From: Alkalispirochaeta americana
GTDB taxonomy: Bacteria > Spirochaetota > Spirochaetia > DSM-27196 > Alkalispirochaetaceae
Assembly: GCF_900156105.1 (NCBI RefSeq)
Contig: NZ_FTMS01000003.1
Location: 1-64,000 of the forward strand
DNA length: 64,000 nt
Reading direction: 5' to 3'
Shown: one piece after another, positions 1 to 8,129 of the stretch
Layout: each line of letters opens with the position of its first letter
Numbering within the stretch: the stretch's first letter is position 1
Translations under genes and position numbers: made by a program
The notes under the pieces: model-generated
The model's database searches: none
The model's input: only the letters and a program-made list of their open reading frames with translations
Told to the model about the DNA's origin: nothing

Positions 1-89
<89 letters not shown>

Positions 90-136
90 TTTTTTTTTGT
101 ATCCCCAGGAACCGCAGGGGCCTGGGGATACAAAAA
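90..136. repeat. T-run and 16-bp perfect inverted repeat behind 5S rRNA
   Basis: Nine T (90-98) follow the 5S gene directly. The 5S terminal helix plus this T-run could itself act as the rRNA operon terminator. The sequence TTTTTGTATCCCCAGG (94-109) is then mirrored perfectly by CCTGGGGATACAAAAA (121-136) around an 11-base loop. The flanks have the wrong polarity for a textbook intrinsic terminator on either strand, because A rather than T follows the second arm whichever way it is read. Its role is therefore open. Confidence 0.7.
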
Positions 137-408
137 GAACTCGATGGAAGGCGACGACCGTGCCAGGCGCGTACCGCAGGGACAAGGTCCCGAGGAACGC
201 GCCGACGTCCGAACGAAGTGAGCGTGCTGCAAATTACAGTGGTACCGTGACTGGCGCAGGAGTAAAACGACAAATCGGCACCAAAAGCTCGCTTTTTCCG
301 AGAGAGCGATCCTGGAAAATCTGCTCTGAGCGAAGAGTTCCCGGAAATCGTCAGCTACCGACTTGCCAACCATCGGTTGGGGCGCTATGCTGGGTATGGA
401 AGGATTTC
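137..408. other. Intergenic leader between 5S rRNA and cheW; no gene seen
   Basis: No credible gene or tRNA was found. The stretch contains nested inverted repeats: GGCGCGT (166-172) with ACGCGCC (197-203), enclosing GGGAC (179-183) with GTCCC (187-191), which could fold as one hairpin. A second small hairpin, CCAACC/GGTTGG, lies at 366-380. An open frame runs through it in phase with cheW but looks non-coding, and the CheW family starts at 409. Confidence 0.5.
363..391 (+). promoter_or_regulatory. Possible sigma-70 promoter of cheW
   Basis: TTGCCA (363-368) and TATGCT (386-391) are separated by 17 bases and sit just upstream of the cheW ribosome-binding site GGAAGG (398-403). The spacer contains the CCAACC/GGTTGG hairpin. 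The match to consensus is only moderate and the leader would be very short, so this is tentative. Confidence 0.3.
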
Positions 409-888
409 ATGAGCGATCATAACGACGAACTACAGTTAGTGACATTTCAGCTTGGTGCTGAGTACTATGGGATCGACATTATGCAGGTGAAAAGTATTGA
501 GGAAACCAAAGAGGTTCGCCCGATACCGAATTCGCCGGCTTATGTGGAAGGCATCTTTAATCTTCGCGGTGAGATCATCCCGGTAATAAACCTGCACAAG
601 CGTTTTCATCTCGCCCGTGTCGCCGCCGACGAGGACGATGAACTCCTGCGGGGTTTTCTGATCATCCGGGTGGCGGGAATGCACGTGGCGATCATCATCG
701 ATAAAGTATCCCGGGTTCTCACGGTGAGCGCCGGCGAAATTCAGCAGCCACCACAAATGATCTCGGGAATTGGAGCTGAATACATCGAGGGTGTCGTGGC
801 CCGTGAAGAGGGATACCTGATTATTCTTGATATCGACAGGCTCTTCAATATGCGTGAACTGGCTCAGCTGGAAACGATAGCCCGGTAA
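409..888 (+). CDS. cheW: Chemotaxis adaptor protein CheW
   Basis: This is a 159-residue single-domain CheW, the usual family length. CheW is the cytoplasmic SH3-like scaffold that couples chemoreceptors to CheA. Family features visible are FQLGAEYYGIDI near the N-terminus, VRPIPNSPAYVEGIFNLRG and then EIIPVINL, and the late block SGIGAEYIEGV. The ATG at 409 is chosen because GGAAGG lies 5 bases upstream and family homology starts there; an in-phase extension back to 97 crosses the structured leader. It is the only core chemotaxis gene here apart from the CheA-like protein at 55760, and it stands alone beside an rRNA operon. Confidence 0.95.
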   Translation: MSDHNDELQLVTFQLGAEYYGIDIMQVKSIEETKEVRPIPNSPAYVEGIFNLRGEIIPVINLHKRFHLARVAADEDDELLRGFLIIRVAGMHVAIIIDKVSRVLTVSAGEIQQPPQMISGIGAEYIEGVVAREEGYLIILDIDRLFNMRELAQLETIAR

Positions 889-905
889 ACAAGAGATCAA
901 TTCTC

Positions 906-1979
906 ATGATTCCCACATTTCGACCTACTATCAGACGGGCTGACATGGATGCGGTCCTCACACGGCTTGCCGAAGACTCCATCGGTTCGGGCGTCTTGGC
1001 AAGCGAGTTTTCACAGAAGCTGGCCAAGTATCTCAACCGTCGCAGTGGGGTGTCCTTGCGTAGCTGGGGTTTGGCCTTTCGCGCGGCTCTCACGGCCTTG
1101 ACTCTGCCTGCAGGGGCGCGAATCGGTTGTTCCGTCCTGGCGCCGGAAGCAGTTCGTCGTCAAATAGAGCTAATGGGCTTTGAAGCGGTGCTCCTGGACA
1201 CACAAAAGGAAGTCCCTCTTCTTCCTTCTCCCCTGAACGTGGATTATGAGATATTCCGCCTGGATGCAATCTACGTTGACACTCGGTTGGGGTTCGTGGC
1301 CGATCTGGAAAGCTTCTCCCAACTTGGGATTCCCCTTATCGAGGACGTATCGGAGGGGCTCGGGGGAAACACGGGGAGCGTCATGGCCGGCAGTGTGGGC
1401 GAACTTGCCATAATCGGTCTTGAGCCGGATCATATCATTACTGCAGGAGGCGGGGCGGTGGTTGCTACAAGTAACACTCGCCGGGTCTCGGCCCTGAATA
1501 GCGCCGTGAACGGGGAGTCGGGTGATCTGCCTCTTCCCGACATGAACTCCGCCTTGGGGCTCACTCAAATGAAACAGCTCGAGACGTTCATAGAACGTCG
1601 CAGAGAGCTGGCTCGAAGATTCATGCGAACACTGCAGCGAACTCGCCACTCTCTGCCCGTGCAGCCGGGAGAGGGCGAAAACGTCTATTTTGCGCTTCCC
1701 GTGCTGGTGGAAAGCTCGCCCCGGGACGTGGAACACTACGCACGAACTCACGGGGTGACAGTGATCCGCGCCTTCCAGGAGACCATTTTGAATGCCCTCT
1801 CCGATGCCGACACCTCCCGGGAGGAGCCTCCTGAAGCCGACTCTGAATCCGGGACGGTTCTGGAACGGTATCCTCACGCCCTTTCCTTGGCGGGGCGAAT
1901 GGTTCTGTTTCCTCTCTTTCCCACATTGAGCAAGGCTGACCAGGAGCGGATTGAACGCGTTCTCGCTACGCTTCCCTGA
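906..1979 (+). CDS. DegT/DnrJ/EryC1-like protein lacking the PLP lysine
   Basis: This 357-residue protein has the layout of the DegT/DnrJ/EryC1/StrS sugar aminotransferase family (fold type I, PLP). Its N-terminus, MIPTFRPTIRRADMD, is typical, and LIEDVSEGLGG around 144-154 carries the aspartate (D147) that normally contacts the PLP pyridine nitrogen. The conserved SFxPTK-x-GEGG block reads GLEPDHIITAGGG instead, placing His176 where the Schiff-base lysine belongs. It is therefore unlikely to be a normal aminotransferase and may be a PLP-free dehydratase-like, binding or structural paralogue. It sits 17 bases after cheW and about 100 bases before nadK, so it is probably co-transcribed. Substrate unknown. 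Confidence 0.72.
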   Translation: MIPTFRPTIRRADMDAVLTRLAEDSIGSGVLASEFSQKLAKYLNRRSGVSLRSWGLAFRAALTALTLPAGARIGCSVLAPEAVRRQIELMGFEAVLLDTQKEVPLLPSPLNVDYEIFRLDAIYVDTRLGFVADLESFSQLGIPLIEDVSEGLGGNTGSVMAGSVGELAIIGLEPDHIITAGGGAVVATSNTRRVSALNSAVNGESGDLPLPDMNSALGLTQMKQLETFIERRRELARRFMRTLQRTRHSLPVQPGEGENVYFALPVLVESSPRDVEHYARTHGVTVIRAFQETILNALSDADTSREEPPEADSESGTVLERYPHALSLAGRMVLFPLFPTLSKADQERIERVLATLP

Positions 1980-2074
1980 CCGCCTGCTCATTCTGTGCAT
2001 TGTATTGTTGCGAGAATAATCGGCGCGGGACAAGCTGCATTCCTTCGCGCACCCGTACTGAACTGCAGGGGAGT

Positions 2075-2938
2075 ATGCCAGTGAAAGACCCAATCCAATC
2101 GGTGCTGGTCATTGCCAACACCGCAAAAGCCGGAGCCCGTGAACTTGCTGGTGAGATCGAATCCTATTGCATCCACCGCGGGTTGAGGGCCCTGGTTGTG
2201 CTTTACGAGGGAGAGTCCTCATCTCTCCCCGAAAAAGACGGCTTCGATCTGGCTATAACCCTGGGTGGAGATGGGACTGTCCTTTTTGCAAGCCGGGTCC
2301 TCGCCGGGCACAACGTGCCGATTCTCCCGGTGAACCTGGGTGATTTTGGTTTCATCAGCGAAGTTGGTCACGACGAATGGCAGCAAGCTCTGGAACGATA
2401 TCTTGCTGGAGGGATCGATATCGGAGATCGTCTGGTGCTGGATGTAGAAGTAGTGCGAGAGGGGAAGCCTCTCTGCGCCTTCCGGGGGCTGAACGATGCC
2501 GTTGTTTCTTCGGAAGGCATATCCCGGATGATACGGCTCACGGTTCGCTTAAGCGATCAGTATCTGGGGGTCTATCGAGCTGATGGGGTGATGGTCGCCA
2601 CTCCCACGGGCTCAACAGCCTATTCTGCTGCCGCAGGGGGGCCTATTCTCCACCCTGAGATGGAGGCAATGATTCTCAATCCGATCTGTCCGTTCACCCT
2701 GTCTCACCGACCAATTGTTATTCCTCCCGATGAAGTGGTGGAAATATCGATTGCGCAGGAGCAACGGACAGAGGTTGCCCTGACTGTGGATGGTCAGACC
2801 CTGACGCCTCTGGTCCAGGGAGATGCCGTAATCGTGCGGGCCAGCCCGAAAAAGGCGAGGATTGTTCGCTCCGATCGAAGAACGTTCTATGAAGTCCTCC
2901 GAAGCAAACTGAATTGGGCGGGTGGTTTGGATGATTGA
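2075..2938 (+). CDS. nadK: NAD kinase (ATP/polyphosphate-NAD phosphotransferase)
   Basis: This 287-residue protein phosphorylates NAD to NADP in the cytoplasm. It shows the kinase signature LGGDGTVLFA with the GGDG loop, the downstream PVNLGDFGF block, and the second conserved region TPTGSTAYSAAAGGPI followed by NPICPFTLSHRP. Length matches bacterial NadK. The ATG at 2075 is preferred over an in-phase start at 2000 because GCAGGGGAG lies just upstream and homology begins with the VLVIANTAKAGA strand. The gene overlaps recN by 8 bases, suggesting translational coupling; nadK-recN adjacency is common in bacteria. Confidence 0.95.
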   Translation: MPVKDPIQSVLVIANTAKAGARELAGEIESYCIHRGLRALVVLYEGESSSLPEKDGFDLAITLGGDGTVLFASRVLAGHNVPILPVNLGDFGFISEVGHDEWQQALERYLAGGIDIGDRLVLDVEVVREGKPLCAFRGLNDAVVSSEGISRMIRLTVRLSDQYLGVYRADGVMVATPTGSTAYSAAAGGPILHPEMEAMILNPICPFTLSHRPIVIPPDEVVEISIAQEQRTEVALTVDGQTLTPLVQGDAVIVRASPKKARIVRSDRRTFYEVLRSKLNWAGGLDD

Positions 2939-4643
2939 GCGCATAACAGTCCGCAATTTTATTCTGGTTGAGCACCTTGAGCTGGATTTTACCCCGGGAT
3001 TCACCGTGTTGACAGGAGAAACCGGGGCAGGAAAAAGTATTCTCGTGGGTGCCCTCTCGTTGCTCTTTGGCGGAAAGGGAGGGGCCGATCTGGTTCGTGC
3101 CGGTGCTCAGGAAGCGATGGTGGCGGGGGAATTCAATGTGGCAGGTCATACTGAGTGTGCATCCTGGCTCTCCTCCCGCGACATTGCCCCCGATGAGGGA
3201 GTCGTGCTGATTCGACGTACCGTGAAGACCTCCGGTCGCGGAACGATTTATATGCAGGATGTTCCTGTGACCCGGAGTGATCTGGAGGAATTTGCCGGAT
3301 TCCTGCTTGATTTACACAGTCAGCATGAACACCAATCACTCTTTCATGAGAGTTCTCACCGCCGCCTGGTTGACCGCTATGCGGGAATCGAAGCGGACGT
3401 GGCCCGGTACGGCGAGGATTTTTCCCGTCTGGGAGATGTGCAACAGCAGTTGCAACGTCTGAGAGAACGGGAAAAAGATCGCCAGCGCGAAATTGAAATG
3501 CTCGAGTTTTCGCTCCAGGAAATAGAATCGGCAGGAATACGTCCCGGCGAGTGGGACGATCTGGAGATAGAGAGAGCAAAACTGGTCCAGTACGAAAAAC
3601 TGGCAACTCACATTGAGGCAGTCTGCCACCTGACTGATTCTTCTCTTGCGGGAACACCTTCCCTGGTGGAACAGCTCAAAACAGCCAGGATCGAGCTTGC
3701 GGCTGCCGCCCGAATAGATCCATCCCTGGAGGGAGAGGCCTCACGACTGGAGAACTCCTACTACGAGATGGAAGATCTTCTTCAGTCGGTGACGGGGTAT
3801 CGTGATCAAATGGTTTATGATCCGGCCCGACTGGATGTGATAGAAGAACGGCTGGGTCTGTTGCGGGGGCTCTTCAGGAAATACGGCGAGACGGAAGAGC
3901 AGGTTTTGCGCTACGCCGAGGAGGCAAGAGTTTCTCTGGCCGAGATAGAAAAGGCTGGAGAGAGCCGTGAAAAGCTGACTCATGATATCCTTCTGCTGGA
4001 GCAACGCCTTGGGCAGGAAGCCCGGCGACTCAGCTCCCTTCGCAGTGAGGCCGGTCAAGGCCTGCAGAAACAGATTCGGGAGGTTCTTGCAGAGCTGGCC
4101 ATGGGGCGGGCGGAATTTATCGTCTCGGTTCAGATCAGAACAGGTGAATCAGGCCGGCTCATCTGTGGGCCCCACGGTGCTGATCGAATCCGATTCTTGA
4201 TTTCCACAAACATCGGGGAAGAACCCCGTCCCCTTTCCCAGGTTGCTTCGGGAGGAGAACTCTCGCGGATAATGCTGGCTATCAAGACGGTCCTGGCCGG
4301 TAGCGATGATCTGCGCACGCTGGTCTTTGATGAGATAGATACGGGAATTGGAGGCCAGGTGGCGCTGGCTCTGGCAGCCCACTTGCGAAGTCTGGCAGAC
4401 CACACCCAGGTGATTTGCATTACGCACCTTGCGACGATCGCTGTTCGTGCCGATAATCATATAGCGGTGGAGAAACATGTAGAGGGCGATCGTACGATTA
4501 TTTCCGCACGGAAGCTCGCTGATCAGGATTGCGTGCAAGAGATAGCCCGGATGCTCTCTGGTGATGGCCAGGAGACGCACAGTGTGGAGCACGCCCGCGC
4601 CCTGCTTGACCGCTATCGGGGAGATGCTCATGGGAAAGATTAG
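2931..4643 (+). CDS. recN: DNA repair protein RecN (SMC-like ATPase)
   Basis: This 570-residue RecN is the SMC-family ATPase that acts at double-strand breaks before RecA-dependent recombination. It has an N-terminal Walker A, GETGAGKS (about 29-36), then a charged coiled coil over roughly residues 150-380. The ABC signature ASGGELSR lies near 438, and the Walker B region LVFDEIDTGIGG near 462. An ATG at 2931 inside the end of nadK is chosen; a GTG three codons earlier is possible. Its last 14 bases overlap the next gene, indicating a nadK-recN-4630 operon. Confidence 0.95.
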   Translation: MIERITVRNFILVEHLELDFTPGFTVLTGETGAGKSILVGALSLLFGGKGGADLVRAGAQEAMVAGEFNVAGHTECASWLSSRDIAPDEGVVLIRRTVKTSGRGTIYMQDVPVTRSDLEEFAGFLLDLHSQHEHQSLFHESSHRRLVDRYAGIEADVARYGEDFSRLGDVQQQLQRLREREKDRQREIEMLEFSLQEIESAGIRPGEWDDLEIERAKLVQYEKLATHIEAVCHLTDSSLAGTPSLVEQLKTARIELAAAARIDPSLEGEASRLENSYYEMEDLLQSVTGYRDQMVYDPARLDVIEERLGLLRGLFRKYGETEEQVLRYAEEARVSLAEIEKAGESREKLTHDILLLEQRLGQEARRLSSLRSEAGQGLQKQIREVLAELAMGRAEFIVSVQIRTGESGRLICGPHGADRIRFLISTNIGEEPRPLSQVASGGELSRIMLAIKTVLAGSDDLRTLVFDEIDTGIGGQVALALAAHLRSLADHTQVICITHLATIAVRADNHIAVEKHVEGDRTIISARKLADQDCVQEIARMLSGDGQETHSVEHARALLDRYRGDAHGKD

Positions 4644-5445
4644 TAATGAAGCGCGGCAACAGTACTTCGAGCGAATAAAAGAGTACAAGCATACCGCTGA
4701 AGCGATTTTGCAGCGTGAGAAGAGTCTTCTCAAAGTTATCGCAGGCGATCAGAGCGGGGCCAGTTATAAGTACCTTACGCTGGCGGAAGATCGCTTGAAT
4801 ATGGCCTCCTATTTCTTGTTGCAGAATGCCCTCTCGGTAACCCTTCTGGGGGTAAAAAATGAGGCCTTTCTCAACGACGCACGAAAGAGTTGTTATCAGT
4901 CGGTGATTTACCTGGAAGAAGTCGTCTCCAGTCACATCGATCTCCCTTTTTCGGAATATTCCGAATTTCTGGAGTCGATTGACGGTATTTCCGACGAGAA
5001 TCGCTATCGGCTTGCACGAAAATTGGGCTTTACCATCCAGTCGGTTGTAGATGCTTTCGGGCGTAATTCAAAATGGCGCTGGTCTTTTGTGGAGCTCGAG
5101 GGGCGCTACGCTGCGGTAGCAAAGAACCTGGTGAATTTCAAGACCTTTCTGGCTGGAATGGATCCTCAGGAAGAGGGGTATCAGGCTCGAATGGGGATGC
5201 TGGAGCTGATCATCTACCTCTTGAGCCAATCGGCCGACCGATACCGGGAGAAGTACGAGCTTTCCACTCTCCGTATCGACGATTTCAAGAGGGCTATATC
5301 CTTTCTTGCTGCTTTGCGCCGCATCTACACAGTCCTGGGAGAGGCTGAAAAAGCAGAGGACGTGAAGAAGAAGATGGAAGTCTGGAAAGCGAAGATGGAT
5401 GCCGACGAGAAAAACCAGGCGCAACAGCGGAAGCGCAAGGGATAG
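4630..5445 (+). CDS. Conserved spirochaete protein of unknown function, helical
   Basis: This 271-residue protein has no signal peptide and no membrane segment. It is almost entirely predicted helix, rich in Arg, Lys and Glu, and ends in a very basic, Gln-rich tail (KMDADEKNQAQQRKRKG). No enzyme motif was recognised. The start at 4630 is chosen because GGGGAG ends six bases upstream; it lies inside the 3' end of recN, so expression is likely coupled to recN. Proteins of this appearance occur downstream of recN in treponemes, as far as I recall. A role connected with DNA repair or chromosome structure is inference only. Confidence 0.7.
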   Translation: MGKISNEARQQYFERIKEYKHTAEAILQREKSLLKVIAGDQSGASYKYLTLAEDRLNMASYFLLQNALSVTLLGVKNEAFLNDARKSCYQSVIYLEEVVSSHIDLPFSEYSEFLESIDGISDENRYRLARKLGFTIQSVVDAFGRNSKWRWSFVELEGRYAAVAKNLVNFKTFLAGMDPQEEGYQARMGMLELIIYLLSQSADRYREKYELSTLRIDDFKRAISFLAALRRIYTVLGEAEKAEDVKKKMEVWKAKMDADEKNQAQQRKRKG

Positions 5446-5450
5446 TTCTG

Positions 5451-6566
5451 GTGGGAGCAGTTTTACGGATACTTCTTCTCGGGCTGGCCGCAGTTTCCGT
5501 GGCCTTGGTTGTGCCTCGTGCGGCAGGTGACGAGCTCCAGGTGCGAATCCGTTGGGATCGGGTGATCTCTCAGGAGATGGTAGCCCTGTCCGAGTCAGGA
5601 GGGTGGTCCTTTGGAAAGGGCCTTTTCGCTGTCGGGCGAAGCACTCTGGGCGTTTTCTCCGAACCTGACGGAGAGATCCTCTCCAAGGCGATTCGCCATC
5701 GCGCTTTTTCAAGTTCCGGTGATTTTTATATAAATCAGGCGGGGACGATTGCTGATCGATGGGTTGTCACCAACCGACGAACCGGAGCTGTCAGCTTTCA
5801 TGAGCGCCGGGGGGTTCCCCGCTTGTATGGCTCTATCCTCGCGCAGTTCGCAACGCGGACGATAACGCTTCGGGACAGCCGCTACGGAGGGAAAATCCAT
5901 CTTCCCCGAAGAGTGGCTCTTTCTGCCTTTGATGCACTTCCTGGTCGGGGGGATGAGGGAGATTTCGGGTTTGCTGTTCTGGGCGACCTTTTTGGGGAAG
6001 TATCGTTCCACCGGCTGGATTTCAAGGGAATCGAAGAGGAACAGTACTTTTTAGCCTCCGCAATGGGTCCGGTATTCGGGATAAAGCTCATATCCGGAAA
6101 CACTCCCCATGTGCTGGTTGTTCGTGGGCGTGATCCCCAGATGGTAGAGCTTTTTCGGTATGGCGATAAGGAGCCCCGGATGCGGGAAGAGATCCCCCCT
6201 GAAGCGGCTGTGAAGGAGCCTCTGGCATTTCACGAGATGAGTGATTTCCTGATGATGGTCGGGTTAAAGGAGCGCTTTCTTGTTCTCGACAGTCAGGCCA
6301 ATGAGCTTCGGTATAGCAATGCTTCCATGGCGGGAGCTGTTGCAGCGGTGATCCCAGGTGCGGGGGGAGAACTCCTGGTCGCCGCCGCACAGGATCAGGG
6401 CCTCTCCCTGGCCTTGTGGACCCTTGCCGGCTTTGATCGCCCCCGAGAGGATCGCCGGGGACCTGTGGCCTGGTCCGTGCCGGGAGCCCGCTTTGCTGCA
6501 GCGGGAGAGGATCTTCTGGTGGTCGAGCGAAACGATCGCTTCTTTGCGCTTGAGGTGACACGATGA
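5451..6566 (+). CDS. Predicted exported protein, probably beta-rich, unknown function
   Basis: This is a 371-residue protein starting at GTG. It has a clear signal peptide (basic start, hydrophobic core about residues 5-20, cleavage probably near PRAAGDE). The mature part is rich in short beta-strand-like stretches with recurring aromatic/Gly-Asp turns, such as FGFAVLGDLFGEVSFHRLD and LLVVERNDRFFALEV. That pattern resembles beta-propeller or WD-like repeats, though no named family was recognised. It begins five bases after the previous gene and overlaps the next one by four bases (ATGA). The pair 5451/6563 probably acts together in the periplasm. Confidence 0.65.
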   Translation: MGAVLRILLLGLAAVSVALVVPRAAGDELQVRIRWDRVISQEMVALSESGGWSFGKGLFAVGRSTLGVFSEPDGEILSKAIRHRAFSSSGDFYINQAGTIADRWVVTNRRTGAVSFHERRGVPRLYGSILAQFATRTITLRDSRYGGKIHLPRRVALSAFDALPGRGDEGDFGFAVLGDLFGEVSFHRLDFKGIEEEQYFLASAMGPVFGIKLISGNTPHVLVVRGRDPQMVELFRYGDKEPRMREEIPPEAAVKEPLAFHEMSDFLMMVGLKERFLVLDSQANELRYSNASMAGAVAAVIPGAGGELLVAAAQDQGLSLALWTLAGFDRPREDRRGPVAWSVPGARFAAAGEDLLVVERNDRFFALEVTR

Positions 6567-7366
6567 TTGTGACTGTGGGCCTTCTTCTTCTCGCTTTGGT
6601 CCTTTCGCCTGCCGGGGCGCTTGAGGAGGGGTGGGGCTGGCCTGTGGATGGATCTTTTGATCTTGAAGAAGGAAATTCTGCAGCGGGATTTGTCTATCGC
6701 CTGGTTCCTCGTTCCCGGGACAACGCCCTCCGGGCCATCGCTCCGGGAGAGGTAATCTTTCGATCCAGCCCCCCCCGGACAGAATCGCTTCGAACCTCGG
6801 CTATACCTCGGGAGGCGAACTTTGTGGCGATCCGGCACCGGGAGGGGTTTATTTCCGGCTACTTTAGCGAAGGGTCGCTCGAGGGCTTCCCCCGGCAGGG
6901 AAGTGGCAAGGAGGAACATCTTGCCTGGATCGATGTAGTTCTGTGGGATGAAGTTCTTCAGGATCAGGTTAATCCCCGCCTTTTGTGGTCCGAGCCGGAA
7001 GTCTTTGGAAAAACCGGCTTGCCCCAGGTTGAGTTTGTTCAGCAGGGAGATCCGGTGCACCCCTCGGCTTTGATGGAAGGAGAGGTGGTCTTGCGCATTC
7101 CTCCCGGAAGCCTTGATGCTTCACGGTTGCCGTGGGAAATACGCCTTCTTGAAGGGCGAGAGAAAAAAGTACAACAACGATTTGTGTTTCCCCGGGATCT
7201 TGATCGGTTTGAAGAACCCTCCGGGGGCTTTGAGCTTTTTCGCTTCGACGCACGTCCTGGGCGGGGGGCCTTCGTGCTGGAGGCGGTGCGGTTTGATCGG
7301 ACGTTGCAGCGAAGAACCCTGCGCTTTACCGTCCGGGAGGATCAGTCTGCCCAGCCCGGCCCTTGA
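6563..7366 (+). CDS. Exported protein resembling a degenerate M23/LytM domain
   Basis: This 267-residue protein has an N-terminal signal peptide (MIVTVGLLLLALVLSPAGA). The middle reads like an M23/LytM barrel: GWPVDG, then LRAIAPGEVIF, then ANFVAIRHREGFISGYF. These line up with WPMRG, VRAAASGRVVH and GRFVILRHADGFQTLYAHL of the genuine M23 protein at 61799. The zinc ligands (HxxxD and HxH) are missing, so it is probably a non-catalytic peptidoglycan-binding or activator protein. It overlaps the upstream exported gene by four bases. The LytM resemblance is my reading and would need a profile search. Confidence 0.62.
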   Translation: MIVTVGLLLLALVLSPAGALEEGWGWPVDGSFDLEEGNSAAGFVYRLVPRSRDNALRAIAPGEVIFRSSPPRTESLRTSAIPREANFVAIRHREGFISGYFSEGSLEGFPRQGSGKEEHLAWIDVVLWDEVLQDQVNPRLLWSEPEVFGKTGLPQVEFVQQGDPVHPSALMEGEVVLRIPPGSLDASRLPWEIRLLEGREKKVQQRFVFPRDLDRFEEPSGGFELFRFDARPGRGAFVLEAVRFDRTLQRRTLRFTVREDQSAQPGP

Positions 7367-7391
7367 CACTTCCCGATGCTTTTTCCATGAT
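7363..7391 (+). promoter_or_regulatory. Probable sigma-70 promoter for the DUF4912-GH57 pair
   Basis: A perfect TTGACA (7363-7368) overlaps the stop codon of the upstream gene. Seventeen bases later comes CATGAT (7386-7391). Transcription would start near 7398, just ahead of the GGAGA ribosome-binding site at 7406-7410 and the GTG start at 7418. This would separate glycogen-related genes from the envelope genes upstream. Confidence 0.5.
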
Positions 7392-7417
7392 GCGGTAATC
7401 TCTTTGGAGATGATTGC

Positions 7418-8122
7418 GTGATTAGACGTCGCCTGGAAGAACTGTCCCTGCAAGCCCTTTTTACCCTGGCAGAGCAGAACGGGCTGGATCTTGGGCCGGA
7501 TACGGATCGTTCATCGGTTATCGAGGAGCTGCAGGATCTGATCGCTGAGAACCAAGAGGATCGGGAACAAAATAACAGTGTTACCGTTCAAATTCAGCAA
7601 AAAAAGTTTGCTCTGATCAACGATGACGATACGCCTCTGACAGGGGAGCAGCTGGATAGCTTTGAGCTTCCCGATGACTACGAGATAAACAAAATAACCC
7701 TGATGCTGAGGGATCCTCGCTGGGCCTTTGCTTACTGGGATTTAAGCTCGGCGAAGAAACGGGAGTACAGTGAGTCTTCCCGTTTTGACGGAATCTCCCT
7801 GCGGGTTATTGAGGTGGAGCGGGAAAAACAGGAGATCATCATTCGTGACTCCTTTGAGATTCCTGTGCAGCTGAGTGACTCAAGCTGGTACATACACATT
7901 CCCAGGCAACAGACTTCGTATCGAATTCAGCTGATCGGGCTGAACCAGCATCGTCGGGAACTTCTGGCTGTTTCCAATCGAGTGTACGTCCCGGCGGCTC
8001 ATTTGCCGGTGATGCCCGAGGCGATGACGCCCCAGCAGATGGCGCTCTTTGAGCTCTGCGGTATGGAGTATCTGGAAGTGAGTCCCTTCGGCAGCGACGC
8101 TGCACAGTCGACGCAGGAGTAA
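7418..8122 (+). CDS. DUF4912 domain protein, partner of GH57 branching enzyme
   Basis: This 234-residue protein starts at GTG with GGAGA seven bases upstream. The N-terminal 30 residues look like a Rho-N/SAP-type helical module (LEELSLQALFTLAEQNGLD). The DUF4912 domain follows: ITLMLRDPRWAFAYWDLS, then the beta-strand WYIHIPRQQTSYRIQLIGL. This domain often neighbours GH57/DUF1957 branching enzymes, and its fold resembles a carbohydrate-binding or SH2-like sandwich. The next gene is indeed GH57, eight bases away. A role in glycogen handling or in regulating the enzyme is inferred from context. Confidence 0.78.
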   Translation: MIRRRLEELSLQALFTLAEQNGLDLGPDTDRSSVIEELQDLIAENQEDREQNNSVTVQIQQKKFALINDDDTPLTGEQLDSFELPDDYEINKITLMLRDPRWAFAYWDLSSAKKREYSESSRFDGISLRVIEVEREKQEIIIRDSFEIPVQLSDSSWYIHIPRQQTSYRIQLIGLNQHRRELLAVSNRVYVPAAHLPVMPEAMTPQQMALFELCGMEYLEVSPFGSDAAQSTQE

Positions 8123-8129
8123 CATTATC

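Noticed and set aside
97-408. Upstream in-frame extension of cheW
   Set aside because: It runs through the inverted repeat after 5S and a structured leader, has no CheW homology and no ribosome-binding site. The start at 409 has both.
137-408. A tRNA gene following the 5S rRNA
   Set aside because: I could not find a cloverleaf with T-arm GTTCRA and a matching acceptor stem in this stretch.
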